From the NCBI GenBank assembly GCA_973895155.1, contig OZ316897.1, positions 22,878,001-22,942,000 on the forward strand: a DNA stretch of 64,000 nt, written 5' to 3'. This stretch comes from Marsupella aquatica (lineage: Eukaryota; Marchantiophyta). Shown here in pieces: positions 34,916 through 47,512 of this stretch. The notes beneath the pieces were generated by a model that searched no databases, was not told the DNA's origin, and worked only from the letters and a program-made list of their open reading frames with translations. The position numbers were made by a program, and so were the translations under genes. How positions within the stretch are numbered: position 1 is the first letter of the stretch; each line of letters starts with the position of its first letter.

Positions 34916-36929
34916 ACAGCAAATGGTATGTGACATGCAAAACTGCAAGACGTCTCTAAGCAACTTTTATGAGGAGTACGGTAGAAAGAGACAACTCCCC
35001 CATGTACAACAGGATCCAAGAAAGGGGAGACCAAAAGGGGAGACCATGTGAACTAACAAAGAGCATGAGGCCTTAAGGGCCAAGGCCCCAACTACCCGAC
35101 TTGCAAATAAGCTGTGTACTCAGAGGTTAATTTTGGATGCCACGTGATATCTTAACCTAACTAAAATACTCGTATTCTGTAAAATATTCTGTAAAATTTT
35201 GAATGTTAAATAACCTGTTTAGCTTTATAAAGGTATGAAATAGGAAAGATTCTCTATTTTGGCATATGACTGTGCACTCGCCATGAGCAGCATAAGCATA
35301 TAATCAAGTACTCCACTTATGCCGTGCTGGTTGGTATGCTCATGGGTGGTTTCCCCTGCGACAAATCTTATTTAGGTGGGGCACGCTGACAAAACCAAGC
35401 CAAATGGATTTCTTACTAAGTCTTAATCTCAGATAAAAGAACTGGCCAAGACATGCTGCAAAGTGCACCTTGTACTAATATGGAAGTGGTAAGAAGGCAT
35501 TGCTTTCAGATGTACAAATGCCTGAGGTGGGATGGAGCTCGGGCAATCCTTGGCCAAGAAGGAAACAGGGTCAATTCAAAGGAAGCACGAATTATGGCTT
35601 GCTGCCCGAGGACCGAGTGAGGCAGGATAGCATTGCCAGGAAGGCCTGAGCTCACTCAAAAGGCTTGATGTATCCTGCTGGCGCTAGTCTTTAGCAGCGA
35701 GGTCTGGCGTAGTTCAGAGTCTGGGCGAGAGGGCCATGTTCAAGAGCTAAGACACAGAGGCAACACTTATCCTACCAGGCAGGGTTATTTTTTGATGCAA
35801 CATTTTGCAAATCCCACCCCTTCCTTAATAATTAGCCACTTCTGGCTAAAAATTGCTGCTATTTCTGTGTCTCATTCACCAGTTTCCCGCCACACTCCCA
35901 TGTCCATAGCCACAATATGTAGGTCCTCCTTTAATTTAGGGAGACAATGGTTGGGGACGAATCTAGGAATCGAAGGAGCCCAAATTTGTAAATGTTTGGT
36001 GAAAGAAAGTTACAAGTGTCTGACACCTTGTAAAGCCCATGCATTGCAAGGTGAGGCAAAGTCGTCGAGGAAACACAAAAAAATGCATGTAAACTCATTC
36101 CTTATGCACCGCAAAAAAGGTGTAACATAAAAAAGTCATTGTTTGATGGTGTTTGTCATTGTTATAAAAATGTTGTCATTTTTGTTATTATTGTGAAAGT
36201 GTTATTGTTGAGGAGGATGAAGGTGAGAACATGGAGATACAAGATGGGTGATAGTGGTCATTACATCACGGAGATGTAGCATGATCACCCAAAAAAATGA
36301 TGTAATTTTACTAGAATTAAAATTATTAATATTTTAAAATACATAAATACATACATATTTGTTTTTAAAAAAAGGGGGGCACAAAAATACAGAATTATTT
36401 CACTTTATCTTCTTCTCTATTTGCCCTACCTTCTTCATTTCTTCTCTTCCTCAATTTTTGTTCCTTTTTTCCTTTGTCTAGCACTTCCCTTTTTTTTCCT
36501 CCATGTCAATTTCTTGCTACCTTCTCCCTGATCTTTGGATAGTGCCTTATCTTTATTTATGAGATGAGAGTATAATATAATAACCCACCCTTGTAGAGTT
36601 GTAGTCCCCATGGGAAAGTATAGTCCCCATGGGAAAGTAAAAAGGACAATCTAGTACAATTCATAATTGTACTCTCAAGTACAATTGTCCTTGCTCTCAC
36701 CTAGGCTATTGCAATGTAATTATGTGTTTATGCATACCTTGACCATGAAATTAATAATCAAAATGGTTACAAAAAATCACCCAAATGATCTAATGGTTGT
36801 CATTCATTCCCGCCCAAAATGCATTTTGTAACAGGAGGAAGTACTAAAATAAGCAGGATTCAACATATAGATCCATGTAGATGAGGGGGACTACCCTCCT
36901 GCCCAGCTCAGGCCCCGGTCTCCTAAGCT
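34916..36929. other. Intergenic, no gene supported
   Basis: Includes an adjacent duplication of TAGTCCCCATGGGAAAGTA near 36602-36640 and the palindrome GTACAATTCATAATTGTAC just after it. Otherwise AT-rich with short ORFs. Confidence 0.4.
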
Positions 36930-37235
36930 CTCATTCTTTAGACCTATGTTGCACTACAGAGGCAATCAGGCATTCACAATTCTGCCAAGGGCAGAGGTTG
37001 TTGGTTTTAGGGCCTCTAGACAAATTGCTCTTTGTTACCTTCCTATGTTGTCTTATCCTGAGATTTACCAGACTTTTTTAGTTCACTGTTGAGGGGCTTT
37101 ACCTCCTTAGCCTTAGTGAGGGGGCTCTTAAGTTGGGTTTTGGACTCTTTGGTCTTGATGAGGTTTTTCCCTTGTTTTCCCTTTTACTGGGTTTCCAGGC
37201 TTTAAGGCTCCTGGTTTGTTACTTTTTGTTCTTTC
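36930..37235 (+). repeat. Dispersed repeat R1, copy 3
   Basis: Diverged copy of 34300-34660: TTTTAGGGCCTCTAGACAAATT, GAGATTTACCAGACTTTTTTAG, GGACTCTTTGGTCTTGATGAG and CCTTTTACTGGGTTTCCAGG in the same order. Confidence 0.65.
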
Positions 37236-38051
37236 ATTGACTGTGTGATGTACAATCTGTGTTCAATCAACTTGCTTGAACTCTCTCTCATGTGTGGAGC
37301 AAATAGACCAGGTCATGTTTGGGCCACACACACTTTGAGAACTAAGACTAACCAGGTATTATTACAAAGCCTATTCCATGAGCTTTTGTATGGTATCAAA
37401 ATTCACTCACATCTGTTTTGCATGGTATCAAAACTCACTCAACAGGTAATTAATATTTAAAATAAAAATAGTATTATAATATAATCTTTACAAAATAGAA
37501 TATTTATATTAGGCTAAGATTGCACGCGGTGTACTCCAAAATATACATTAAGTTAACCCCCCAGTCTTGAATTCATACATTCACTTAAAAAATGGTCACT
37601 AGTCATCACACAAGGCAAACAATTATGCCCGAGCTCATGTGGGACATGGAAAAGAGGATGGGGTGAATATCCAGTCTTATTCAACCTACCCTTCCCAAAA
37701 AGGGAAGGACAAAGAATGCACCCATGCTTTGATTGTACAAGATGCCTCACTCTTCTTGATAAAAGCGCACATGAGGACAGCACAATCTCAACATTTGAGG
37801 TGTTGGAGAGTAAAATCACATTTGAGATGGAGAGATAAGTACTACAGTCGTATTTCCTGTACAGTAGCTTGGAGGCTTGGACCTCATTTTTTTTCTTTCT
37901 GTTTTAACTGCACGATTAACAAGAAGCAGGTGAGTCCTTGCGAGAACATGAAATGGGGCCCTTCATTGTGCCGTTCTCCCATACTTAATATATCTAAAAT
38001 CCTGGCAATACCTAAGAAATTTGTTTTCTGGCCAGCCAGCAACAAAGAATG

Positions 38052-38074
38052 AACAAACAAACAAACAAACAAAC
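38052..38074. repeat. (AAAC)n microsatellite
   Basis: About six CAAA units in a row, ending in AAGG. Confidence 0.9.
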
Positions 38075-38689
38075 AAGGTTGTTCCCACACATATTCTACA
38101 TGGCCCTAAAGTTCACCTCTTGAATGGGCTCCAAAATCTGAGCCCTACTAAGCTGCCACTCTGTTTTGTTGAATCACACAGTTTACCACTCCTTTAGTTT
38201 GATTACACAGATGCCACCATTTTACACCACTGATTAAGCAAGTAACTTTGGTTAGTTTGGACTGGTCCAATGGTCAAGATCCTCCTAGTTTCCATCATCG
38301 GACAACTGTCATCATCCACAACTCAGACTCAGCACCCTCTCCCACCCTTGACCAGGGGGACAGGAGAGTGGGAGAGCCAACCAAGAGGAGGTGGAGCGAG
38401 TCGGGATGGGAGCAAAGTAAGAGACCACTAGAAGAATGCCCCCCCTTTATGCCTGCTTTTATGACTAGGCCTAGATTAGAGCCGTGTGTGAGGACCAGTC
38501 ATTGTCATGTTTTTTGACTTAGTAGTCATTAAATTGACTAGACAAATGTCACGACATGCAAAACATTGAGTCTCAATTAGTCAAGTTAAGGACTAGTATA
38601 TAGCTTAGGGTAAGAAAGTAAGTTAGGGGTGCAATGATCGACCCAACCCAATGTCGGGGTGCTCCTGTTAGGGTAGCTCTAGGACATGG

Positions 38690-38875
38690 ATGACCATCTG
38701 ATGGTGAGAGTTGGTAGGATGTTTATTGTTGGATTGTTTCATGAAACTAGAGGTACTTTGCTTAACAAACAGTTGAAACAGATGACAACTTAATAATTAG
38801 AACTGAAGAGAGTAGCAATGCAACAGATGCATTTCACAAAGCAGACTGGCAATGTAGTAAATCTCAGCTTCAAAC
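38690..38875. repeat. Dispersed repeat R2, copy 2
   Basis: Direct, diverged copy of 32905-33140, without the poly-G insertion (GTTGGTAGGATGTTTATTG, then AACTAGAGGTACTTTGCTTAAC). Confidence 0.5.
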
Positions 38876-40072
38876 TTGATCTCATATGCAATCATCCAGT
38901 CTCAAGCTCAATTCAGTCAAACCATCCTGGAATGGGTTCTACTCCAGACCGTCAACAGGCGCTTGTGATAGTTGTTGGAATAGAAAATTTAATGAACAAA
39001 TGTCAACAAAGACAAAAAACCCTATGAATTCAGCCATGCAGATATTCCTTATTGAAGGTACTACCAACTTATTTATCTGAAATAACTTGAACAAAGTCAG
39101 AACAAATGCTTGTTGCAATATTCCTTCACATGTTCAATTCTTAACATTTCCCACATGAAGACAAATTCCTCCCATTTCGATATAGATTGGATTGGCGTTA
39201 CTTTGTACTTTCAAGACTTTATGCACATCAAACCCCTTCACGAATATCGATTTGAGTGGTACATCATTACTTCCTACAAGCCTATAAACTATTATTCATG
39301 AGTACTAGCCTACATGACTTACCCTCTATTCATACAGGTTCTGAACAATTGTTTTGCCACCGTGCTCACCCATAAAAATGCTTGCATTTCTTTTAATTTT
39401 CTTGCACACCTTTTGGCACGTGGCAAAAGAACATCGAATAAAATGCATAGCAATTTTTGCTTTCTAGGCAGAAATTGCACAAAAGCAAACCACACAACTG
39501 GCTTGGAGGCCGGGAAAACTCTTGGTTTATATAGTTTTGTCTTGGATAGCAATTTTTTGTTTGTGTCTTGTATGGTATGCTGACCATTCCTACAATTGTT
39601 ACCTAACATTTAGAGGGTAACTATATGACATATTAGGCGAAGTAATAAAGATCAGATTTAGATGTTTGAGTTGATTTAGTCAATATTATATGTCCTCCAT
39701 TTCCCACCAAAACACGAATCTATAGGTGTCCTCGTTTCTCTAAATAAGATTTAAGTATTATCAGATTTTAGAGTACTTCCGTGCTTGCATTTGTTCAGTG
39801 AATTAAATTAAAGTTTGGAACAGATTTGAATAATACTGATTGAGCTTGTTGAACCTGATAAACTGGAGACTAATTAAATTAACCACATCATATGGCCAAA
39901 GTGTGGCATCAAACAAACAAACCCAGTTTCACTTCAAATCAAGGTTATGCATTATTTTGGGTGAACTGACAAGCTCCCACCATAGAGTAAAAAAGCCACA
40001 AGAGCCTGACCCAGTGAACAGTGAAAAACACGGGAAAACCCAAGAAAAACCAATGCCACCCAAAACCGCATA
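38876..40072. other. Intergenic, no gene supported
   Basis: AT-rich. Overlapping ORFs near 39314-39609 on both strands are mutual shadows, with no recognisable product. Confidence 0.4.
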
Positions 40073-40266
40073 GTCTAACCCAATCCAGGGGGGAAAATGA
40101 GGGAAAGCCTGAGCAAGACCAATAAGCCACAAAAACACGGTGATCCAATAGACGGGGCAGAATGAGGGAAAACCGGGGGAAGACCAATGAGCCACAAAGC
40201 TATGGTGACCCAATACAGGAGGCAAAATGAGGGAAATCCAGAGGAAGACCAACAAGCCAAGAAGCC
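40073..40266. repeat. Minisatellite, three copies of a 65-bp unit
   Basis: Units start at about 40073, 40139 and 40204 (GGTGAYCCAATA...AAAATGAGGGAAA...AGACCAAYRAGCCA). On the minus strand the units stay open and give repeating GFPSF-type hydrophobic peptides, which look like an effect of the repeat. Confidence 0.85.
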
Positions 40267-41180
40267 AAAGAATCCAACACTACAGCAACCCCACTAAAGC
40301 CCTCTAAGAGCCCTAGTCAGGTGTTACCTGAAAAGCCACTAAAGTCTTAGTCAGAAGTAAGCTTGGGGTAAACAACATAGGAGGTTGTCATACCAGTAAT
40401 CTTGGGGTAAACAGCATAGGAGGTTGCCACATAGGACTTTATCTGGAGGCCCTACAATCAACAGCCTTTGCCTTCCCCATAATTTGAAACCCTTGGATGC
40501 AAGTACCCCTTGATTGGGTCTCTCACCTGCTCAGTCTTGTCTAGTGTCCCTAGTTTGAAGCTTTCTGTTCTGTGGCATTCTGTTTTATAGAAGTGGGATT
40601 CAGAATTGAGGTCCAAGAATTCTGATTTAAGAGCCTTGTCTCGCCTCAATAGTCCCTAAACTCCAAGACTGATTTGCTAGGGTGCAGTCTGCCTGACATA
40701 TTGTTTCAACGGGTTTTAACAGCGGCAGACATATATTGGTTCAACAGGGTTTCGACAGAGTCCACATAAATATAGCCCTTAAACTCAAAGACTGCCTTGC
40801 TACACTAGAGTCTGCCTAATGTATATTGTTTCAACAGAGTACGCATAAATACCATTTTGTTGCTGGCGCAGTAGACAATTGTTCTCAAAGAGTACCAACT
40901 TCAGCTATGTATTCGCCAGCTCGTTCGAACCAGTTTCGATGATGTGGGCTGACATGACGGAGATGGGTGAAACATTTTCTACGGATTATTTTAGTTATTC
41001 ACGAATACATCATGTTTTGACAATAGGTTTACGAACTGTACCCGTGGCTGAATAGCTGCCGCATCGTGCTACATGTATTTCTTCAGGAGGTGAGAGGACA
41101 AAGCCGTTCCTCTCTAAACTTTCCCTGTTGCATAGAAACTAAATTCCCGCTTCAAAACTCAGAACACCTCACTTTCGAAG
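40267..41180. other. Intergenic, no gene supported
   Basis: Contains short duplications such as CTTGGGGTAAACARCATAGGAGGTTG at 40361 and 40403 and TATTGTTTCAACRG-type repeats near 40700-40840. No exon recognised. Confidence 0.4.
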
Positions 41181-43000
41181 TCATTCATTACAGGCGATGG
41201 CGTCAAGGGAGATCTGCTGTTTGTCTCTGATGAGCTCGCCGTACTTTTCGATCAAATCCAATGGTGTCACAGTCCAACTTCTTGAACGGCTTCTTGTCTA
41301 CTATAAGTTTGGGGGCAAAACTTCTTGTCAGTTACTTGCACTCATTGCAAAGCTACAAGAGCCAGATACGTGATATATAAATCTCTGCACTCTCTACGAT
41401 CTGTTGCTCTGGGCACACCTAAGGAGATAATTATCATCACTGTACTCCTCTGTGAATGCAAACTGGTTATACATTTGAGGATATACTTGCACGCCAATCC
41501 TCACAGTAGTGCCCGAGATTCTTCACGGACTACCGTGCGAATTGATCAAATTTTCATTTCTGTCCATGCTGCCCTTCGATCAGTTCATCTATACAATAAC
41601 TGCATAAAGTGGAACACCAATATGATGACTGTCTTCTCATCTCAACGGTAACAGTTGTCCATTGTGAAAAGAAAAAATACACGACAAGCACTAACTCTGC
41701 TGCGAAAGAAACCCTCATGATTGAACACATTAACTCATTTGTAGTATGACAGTCTTACTTCCCATAGATTGACCACAAGATGCCACACTCGCTTCAGCAA
41801 CAAATTTCTGCTTCCTGGGTTACATGCTCAGGTACAACTAGGCTCGGCAGTCCCCACCATTAGTGAAACAGGGTAAAATTCCTGATGGCTAAAATACCAG
41901 ACCAACCCTGGACGCATGAATCAGCCTCCGCCAAAATGAATCAGCTCCGTAGAGTTTTGAATGTATACCCCTTTAGCTTTTGGAAACAATTGCGGTCCAA
42001 TCTGAAGAGCAGAAATCAAGAAAGCGAGGCCATTCTAAAACGGTCAAGAGCCTCTTCAAGACAAAAAGACGAACTGACCCATCAGACAAAATAACTCGTG
42101 TCAGCAGACTTTCATAGCCTCTGTATACGAAGAGATACTGCACTTGCATAGTCGAGTTCTGTTCACTCATTCACAAAGCGAACCAAGGTCCTTCGTACTT
42201 CAGGGTCTCCAAAGATCACCAATTGAAAGAAAGTTTTTCAAGAAATACCTTCAACCATTAAGTAACCAGATAGAAGGCAATAACCTTCCACCTTATATGC
42301 CGGATGACTTACTACGCAACAAGCACCATTAGTGGACAAATAGGATACTATGAACAACGCCAATAATCAATCAGAATATAGATTGGCCAGGAAGTGCAGA
42401 GTTAGGATCATGACGGTTAGCAATTTCATGTAAAGTCACAACACAATCAACTTTCTATTGAAACAATGCGAGATGCACACGACCGCTTGACCCTCATACC
42501 ATACAAATATTCCATGGATTCTTGCCCAATTGGTGAGAAATCAAACCCCTTGACCTTATTTAGAATACAAGCTGCACAATGTCGAGCACCTAGCTCTAAT
42601 CAAAACTTTGTTTTAACTAATCTAATGCTGCAGATCACCTCTGATCTGGCCTCGAAGAATCCAAATCACAGCCAGGCCCTGCTGCAAGGAAGAGGCTCCA
42701 TGGTAGAACTTTCCAACATAAGTACACATTTGACAGAACTGGGGTCATGTCAAATCCATCATCCCAACGCACACCCTTGAGTTAACTTCGGCGCCAATCT
42801 GCAGAACAGAATCATTTTTGCCCATGGATAGTTAGTCTGATTGAAACCAAGTACAGCCTGCAATCGTTCCTGATCCTCAAGGACATGCATGGCCTTGTCG
42901 AATGTACACCGCCTCGGGTTGTCATGGCAGCCACACTAAGACAGCTCATTTCACATCAATGATGTCTTTGAGGAAGGAATCAACATCATTGGTCGTTCAG
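41181..43000 (-). other. Possible unrecognised spliced gene, not resolved
   Basis: Several short minus-strand segments look coding. One ends in LIEKYGELIRDKQQISLDAI before a TGA at 41183-41181. Another near 42487-42590 reads VKGFDFSPIGQESMEYLYGM. One near 42830-42940 reads CHDNPRRCTFDKAMHVLEDQ. I could not join them with consistent splice phases and know no family with them. Plus-strand ORFs at 42466-42780 and 41885-42094 compete for the same DNA. Treat this as a region to test with RNA data, not as a gene model. Confidence 0.25.
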
Positions 43001-43484
43001 TCAAAATAAGCACCAAACAGCATTTTTTCCTTGTAAAGTACCACACTGACAAATGATTTACACGCACGATGCTGCGGGAAATGTACTGACTGATGTAGAA
43101 AGACGTACTTTGTGCAAATGCCATAGTGGCATGACAGACTGTGCATATTGCATAAAGTATAAAACGATAAAGAAAGAGCCAGCTTCACTTTCTAAGAAAT
43201 ACAAAGACTGCCATTGATCGTGCTATTTCTTGTGCACAAATATAGACAAGTAATTAGAAACTGCGGTTTCTAATTACTGAGAATGTCCATGTTCACCAAT
43301 ATCTCTTTCGACCAATCTTATCTGCCTCAGTTCCTAAACCTGACGTTGGGAAACGATTAAAGTAGGCATTCTCGTCATATCATCGGCCCATTTGCAAAAA
43401 TTAGATTTTGGCATCATGGATACACATGTCGATTCTACAAAACGGGACAAATCGCCCACATTTTCTGATTTCATTCAAAAATTC

Positions 43485-45587
43485 TTACCAGTTGAGATAT
43501 TTTTCAATCGTTGCAGTCAATGTAGACTTTGGTACTGCTCCAATAACGGTATCCTTCTTCTCGCCTCCCTTAAAAATCATGACCGTGGGAATGCTTCGGA
43601 TGCCATACTCAGTCGCAACGTGAGGGCTCTCGTCTGTGTTCAATTTCAAGCACCTGATCTTTCCCGCGTATAGCCTTGCCAGCTCGTCAATTATGGGCGC
43701 AATCATTCGGCAAGGACCGCACCAGGGAGCCCAGAAGTCCACTAGTACTGGAACGTCGCTCTCCAACACCAGCTCTTTGAAGGTTTGGTCGCACACTACT
43801 CCAGCTGCACCATGTTCCAAACGAGGTACAGAGTATTAACAGATGTAAGCCACTCAGTTCCTGCAACGCATTCACACACATCCTTGCCGAAAAGGACCGA
43901 TACACTACACACACCCAAGCTCTCATGAATCTTGATCCGACACTGGGATAGTAAACGTGATTCAAACGAGAACTATCTGCAATTTAAATCCAATTGCCAC
44001 TTTCTATAAACGTCAACAAATAATTTGCCGACTAAGAGTCTTTGAAATAGAACCCCTTTCAACATGGGATCCAACTAAAATGCCTAGCCTGAAACGCAAA
44101 AATCTAGCATGAGATCTTCTTCCATCACGGGATCCAGTGTAAGCGATTTCCTTCAATACCCAAAATCTACACGTTGGGCTGCCCTCGAGAACAGAACTTG
44201 GGATACGCATCCACTACTGAATCAGTTTTGGCTTGACAAAAGAGCATACTAATTGCAACCCTGCTGTGTCAACAACTGAGCTAAAGAAGAATCTGGCAGC
44301 AAACGCTAAGGCGAAACAAAAAGGCGGGAGTCACAAACGACCGATTCATCTTCTAGGTACCATGGAGAGATGGCAGCCTTCCTGATGGTTCGGCCAGGGA
44401 AAAGCCCAACAGAATTTTGACCACAGAAACCAATATCTCATAATCCTAACTCACTCATGCTGTGATGACCATAATCCACCAATTGGGCTCCTCATTTCTG
44501 AACCAGGTTCCAACACAAGAAGACAGACACCCACTCAAAAGAGCTAACGCTTTGCCAAATATCACACCCCTTAAATCACCACTGGCCATATAAAAGGAGA
44601 AGTGTCCAAGACTTCTTCCTCTTTCACATTCCTTTCCTCTACCGTGAGACTTCGCACCACAATTTCAGGAAAAATACTAAAAATGGTGAAACCTGTGGAA
44701 CCAGGTTTTTTCATGGCTAGTGGCTCTTTAAGCCAAACAACAAAAAATCCACTACACAGCTTTTTGACAAATCTAACCCCTTGAAGTGGTGATGGCCAAA
44801 AATCCACCCAAATACAAATGTGCGCTTCTCAGTTCCAGCCCAGTCTCCCAATACAAGAGGCAAAAGACATACCCTACTCATTACAGCCAAGACCGACTGA
44901 GACCAACCAAACTCATGGCGGAAAACTAAATCCATCCTGGCCGAATCAGAGCTATCAAACTCATCATGGCCAACACCTACACCACCATAACCAAAATCAG
45001 ACGGATAAAACTCGTCGCCAGCACCAAATGCATTTCGGCCAACATCAGAGCCATCAAACGCATCACAGCCATCAGGATCCCGTGAAGGCCGAAACTCCAC
45101 ATCCGTAAAATGGCCAGAGAGCTCAACCAGCTCAGGCCCTAGACAGATGCACATATCTAAGACGCAAGGAGGTGATGACATTCTCGCAGACGAGGACAAG
45201 CAAAAGGCGAGACACACAATGCGAGAAAACACCATCCACGCAAGAGACAAGGAACGTACTGCCTCCTAGAGCAGTCTCGGGAGCTTCACAGACGATTCCC
45301 TTCGACTCCTGAGACGAAGGAGAAGCACGAACAGCAACAGCACGCAGTCTTCTGGACGTGCCCAATATTCTCAAACCCCTGCTAGTCGGCAACACAGCCC
45401 TGCTGGACGACGACGAGCCATTTCTACAAGCCAGCAATCTCAACGGCGAGAAGGACGACACCACCTGCTGCGAGCTGCACACTGCTCCCCCCTGCAATGC
45501 CCTGCTGCTGCTGCTGCTCATGCTGATGCTATTGCTCGTGCACGCCATTATCGTCGCTGCCGCCCCCACCTCCAGCACCACCGCCAT
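43485..45587 (-). CDS. TRXM: Thioredoxin m-type, plastid-targeted
   Basis: Two exons: 45587-45260 and 43804-43485 (stop), with a 1455-bp GT-AG intron of phase 1, giving 215 residues. The first 90-100 residues are rich in Ser, Ala and Arg and poor in acidic residues, as in a chloroplast transit peptide. The thioredoxin fold follows: [20 protein letters not shown] with the redox pair C138/C141, then [20 protein letters not shown] with the cis-proline, then [20 protein letters not shown] and the end ATIEKYLNW. In plastids, m-type thioredoxins pass electrons from ferredoxin-thioredoxin reductase to Calvin-cycle and other enzymes. The start is the first ATG of the open frame; others lie just downstream. 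The family is certain; the m subtype rests on the plastid leader and the motif context. Confidence 0.93.
44930..45090. repeat. Degenerate 50-bp repeat in the thioredoxin intron
   Basis: ATCAGAGCYATCAAACKCATCA occurs at 44945 and 45044. A diverged version, ATCAGACGGATAAAACTCGTC, lies halfway, near 44996. A 177-codon minus-strand open frame (45250-44717) runs through these copies with repeated DEF/SD/FG peptides. Confidence 0.55.
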
Positions 45588-45920
45588 GGAAATGCAATGC
45601 TTCGCTCTCTCAGCCTGGCTGTGCTTCTCCCTCTCTCTGGTTCCTCCGCGAGCGAATCCCCCCGCTGCTGCTTCTCGGAGCTGAATGAGTAACGAGAAGA
45701 TGAGTATCCAGAGCGTAATTGGGCCACGTACTCGCGGCTATGGAAGTATTCGAGCTCGTCGGGTGGGGAATTGAGGATGGGGTTGGAGCGGATCGATCGA
45801 TGGGTCGGGCCTTTGCTTGAGGAATGGAGATTTCGCTGCGCCGTGTGCAAAGGAGAGGAATGTGGAGGAAGGGAGGGAACAGGCAGAGGGGACCGAAGGG
45901 GAGGGGTACGTGAGGTTGAG
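45588..45920 (-). promoter_or_regulatory. Upstream region of the thioredoxin gene
   Basis: GC-rich and CT/GA-rich sequence directly 5' of the start codon. It probably contains the promoter and leader, but no TATA box was fixed. It ends in the GAGAT repeats at 45920. Confidence 0.35.
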
Positions 45921-45988
45921 ATGAGATGAGATGAGACGCGCACCCCTGTTCGTTCCGTTCTTGACGTGAGGTGAGATGAGATGAGACG
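45920..45988. repeat. (GAGAT)n repeats, duplicated
   Basis: Two GAGATGAGATGAGATGAGACG-type runs (45921-45941 and 45971-45988) are separated by about 30 bases. Confidence 0.8.
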
Positions 45989-46009
45989 CTTTGCATGGTC
46001 TAGTTTGGG

Positions 46010-46290
46010 GCTTTCGGGCAGTCGGGCTGCTGGCCTATGCCCGCGGGCCGATAAAAAGTTTTAGGGCCCCTGCCCGCGGGCAACATCAAAAGGTTTCGGA
46101 TGCTGCAGCCGGTTCGCTCTTATATGCGGCAGAACAAAATGTTTGGGGTATCTGCCCGCGGGCACGGCACATGGGTTCGTTTGCTGCGGCAACACGAGAA
46201 GCAGCTACGGGTTCCCTGTTACCGGGCCGAACAAAACGTTTGTGGTCTCTGCCCCGGGCAAAGGAAAAAGGTTTCGGCTGCCCCTGAAAC
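46010..46290. repeat. Degenerate GC-rich repeat with CCCGCGGGC cores
   Basis: Four diverged units share a TGCCCGCGGGC-like core (46039, 46071, 46153; CTGCCCCGGGCA near 46250) and a following AAAA-GTTTNGG segment. The core is palindromic. Confidence 0.65.
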
Positions 46291-47274
46291 GACACGTGCA
46301 CCTATGGTTCTCTTTTATCATTCCAGGTGGTTTATGGCTGATGGCAAATTCAAAATTTGGCTTGCCCGTGAGCATCTCCAACCCAAAGGAGTTTTGGTTA
46401 TTTGATAAATTAAATACCAGGTTTGACACTGTACTATATTTCGTTCACTGTAGGTATCTTTAGAGGCCAACTGAAATATAGCCCCAACACTGATGGGATA
46501 ATTTCACTAAACTACAGATATTAACATCTGACAGCTGTAGATTGAGATCTTGAAAAACTCTTAAGGAGCCAACCAGTTTATAATGGCTCCCATATACAGA
46601 TCCACTAACAAAAAACTTATTCTTGAAAATCCAGTTGCAGTTCGAGTGAATAGGTTGGACCTGACTTTTTATATTTTCTTTACTGGGTTTTGTTAACACC
46701 CAATGAAACCCAGATAGAGTTCCAATGAATGGGTTGGACCTGACTTTACTGAGCTTGGTCAACACCCAATTGGGTTGGAGATACTCTTAGGCAACAAAAG
46801 AAAAAGATTTCAACCAGAACAACCACAAAAAAAATGGTCCGGTCTGGCGTGATTTGATTAGCTCTAGTTTGATCCAGATACTCCAGTTTGTTTGGCCCAC
46901 CCCATGACCAGGAGGGTTAAGAGTTTAGAGTACCCCCAATGCCAGGTTAGATACTGACAGTAGGTGCATGTCAGTAAAAGTCACTAGTAAATGGGTCAGT
47001 TATGTACCATCGCAATAAGTTTTAAATTTAAATATTGCCTGGAGCCAAGTTAGAGCCTAAGACCTTTCCATCACACTAGCTCAAATTCCTGTGTACAAGC
47101 TCAAATACCTACGTGTTGTACAGGAAGGGCTCCATGGGCTCCTCCATGGGCTCCCACCAATACAGAGACTCCACTCTCATGTCTGACACTATTCACAAGC
47201 ATAATCTAAATATCACTTGTTGTTATATTTCCTACAAGGCTTCACTCTAATTCCTACACATGCCTTCACTCTAA
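46291..47274. other. Intergenic, no gene supported
   Basis: A near repeat of TGAATRGGTTGGACCTGACTTT at 46649 and 46725 is the only structure seen. Confidence 0.4.
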
Positions 47275-47432
47275 GGAACACATCATAAAGAGTAGATTTC
47301 AATCAGGGATTATAGTATCGATAGATAGACAGATAGACCCATGGCTGCACTCTACCTAGGGATGAATATTTAACTTCACTCTACGGAGCACATCATAAAG
47401 AGTAGACTTCAATCAGAGAGTGTAGTGTAGTG

Positions 47433-47468
<36 letters not shown>

Positions 47469-47512
47469 CCCATGGCTGCACTCCACCTAGGGATGAATAT
47501 TTAACTTCACAA
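47275..47512. repeat. 120-bp tandem duplication with GATA microsatellites
   Basis: Two copies (about 47277 and 47391) share CACATCATAAAGAGTAGAYTTCAATCAG, a (GATA)n run and GACCCATGGCTGCACTCYACCTAGGGATGAATATTTAACTTCAC. The GATA run is about eight units in the second copy and short and impure in the first. Confidence 0.9.

Noticed and set aside
40073-40266. Evenly spaced repeats that might suggest a CRISPR array
   Set aside because: The whole 65-bp unit is repeated, with no unique spacers, and the DNA is from a plant nuclear genome. It is a minisatellite.
42466-42780. 104-residue plus-strand ORF with an ATG
   Set aside because: No domain, no upstream or downstream exons that fit, and competing minus-strand segments. 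Not supported as a gene.
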